A stretch of DNA of 16,876 bases. Source: Glomus cerebriforme. Its lineage: Eukaryota; Glomeromycota; Glomeromycetes; Glomerales; Glomeraceae. Position numbers and translations under genes: made by a program. The stretch spans positions 4,527 to 21,402 of the forward strand of contig QKYT01000670.1 of NCBI GenBank assembly GCA_003550305.1, read 5' to 3'. The notes beneath the pieces are model-generated. The model searched no databases. It had not been told where the DNA came from and was given only the letters and a program-made list of their open reading frames with translations. This document shows, piece by piece, positions 16,574-16,876 of this stretch; position 1 is the stretch's first letter; each line of letters opens with the position of its first letter.

Positions 16574-16876
16574 TTAATCGTGCCTTATATAAATCACCAC
16601 CCCCCGCTCACTCAATTCCTTAATTTGTTGAGCAAACTTTTCCCGATTAGAATGGTCTAAGGCATTATCCGCTTCATCAAATAAGAAAAGAGTAGCCTGN
16701 TTTTTGGAAGTTAAAGTTTGCTCTAAATTAGCCAACTGTTTTTGTCCAGTAGAACCAGTCTCCATTAAAGTTTCATGGGAGCAATAAACTACTTGGTGAA
16801 TTCTTCAATGTGCTAAGTTAAGTTCTTGATGCAAGTTATATTTTTTTCCCTCCCTAGTCTCAAGGAGGATTTTTCC
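16574..16876 (-). CDS. ABC-type ATPase, C-terminal end only
   Basis: The minus-strand frame is open from the window edge for 100 codons; the ATG at 16765 is internal, because residues of the same domain precede it. Features in order: HWRIHQVVYCSHETLM (Q-loop region), ETGSTGQKQLANLEQTL in place of the LSGGQ signature, ATLFLFDEADNALD as Walker B with the catalytic Glu, and GVVIYIRHD as the H-loop, then stop. Such domains power transport or DNA repair by ATP hydrolysis. The signature follows the Q-loop region after only about ten residues, so the usual helical subdomain appears largely missing. The Walker A part lies outside the window. It is convergent with the AlaRS-module gene, 30 nt apart, with no clear terminator. 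Confidence 0.75.

Noticed and set aside
1..16876. UGA read as glycine (code 25)
   Set aside because: All GGN codons are used freely for Gly, and UGA sits at conserved Trp positions, for example after the Ulp1 catalytic His and in WGEFW.
1..16876. Widespread pseudogenisation from premature UGA stops
   Set aside because: UGAs never coincide with frameshifts, and the frames continue with family motifs after them.
1..16876. CRISPR arrays, rRNA, transposase genes or insertion-sequence ends
   Set aside because: None was seen on reading both strands, and there is no repeat-spacer array or transposase motif.

Overview
The window reads as AT-rich DNA from a wall-less bacterium (Mollicutes) that translates UGA as tryptophan (genetic code 4). 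Under the standard code almost every long gene is cut into pieces. With UGA as Trp the pieces join into uninterrupted genes, and UGA falls where families carry Trp, for example directly after the catalytic His of a Ulp1-type protease and in the EQWGEFW stretch of a DUF6940-like protein. The mix of a fungal-style Ulp1/SUMO-type protease, leucine-rich-repeat (LRR) proteins with WLD..P..ER modules, long coiled-coil proteins and UGA=Trp fits the Mollicutes-related endobacteria of arbuscular mycorrhizal fungi (Candidatus Moeniiplasma). That placement is inferred from gene content; there is no rRNA or other marker here. Many N bases, clustered at 9373-9460 and 14630-15421, look like unresolved population variants.

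Layout, all on + except the last gene. 1-3755: two coiled-coil proteins flank a HEPN/MNT toxin-antitoxin pair. 3868-4525: small ORFs, two with CxxC motifs. 4540-8015: an LRR protein, a Ulp1-like protease with a C-terminal membrane anchor, and an unknown helical protein. 8174-8853: a ribbon-helix-helix antitoxin and MazF-type toxin behind a tandem TATAAC array. 9147-10444: a DUF6940-like gene and a tightly coupled unknown gene. 10506-12129: two more LRR genes, the first membrane-anchored. 12238-12578: two small ORFs. 12592-13635: a structured leader and an archaeo-eukaryotic primase-like (prim-pol) gene whose start lies well upstream of the obvious GTG. 13761-14442: a second MazF-type pair. 14489-15997: a 502-residue cysteine-cluster protein with a C-terminal anchor. 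16007-16543: an isolated tRNA-recognition module of alanyl-tRNA synthetase. 16574-16876, minus strand: the end of an ABC-type ATPase.

As a whole this is an accessory, host-interaction and mobile-DNA region. The Ulp1-like enzyme, the LRR proteins and the 502-residue protein are candidate host-facing proteins. Three of them end in the same arrangement, one hydrophobic helix followed by a basic tail, with no N-terminal signal. Three toxin-antitoxin pairs and a prim-pol gene point to plasmid or phage ancestry. Translation signals are unusual: few Shine-Dalgarno sites, a recurring AATAATTATG-like start context, 5-nt gaps between coupled genes, and exactly 8-nt ATGNNTAA overlaps in all three toxin-antitoxin pairs.
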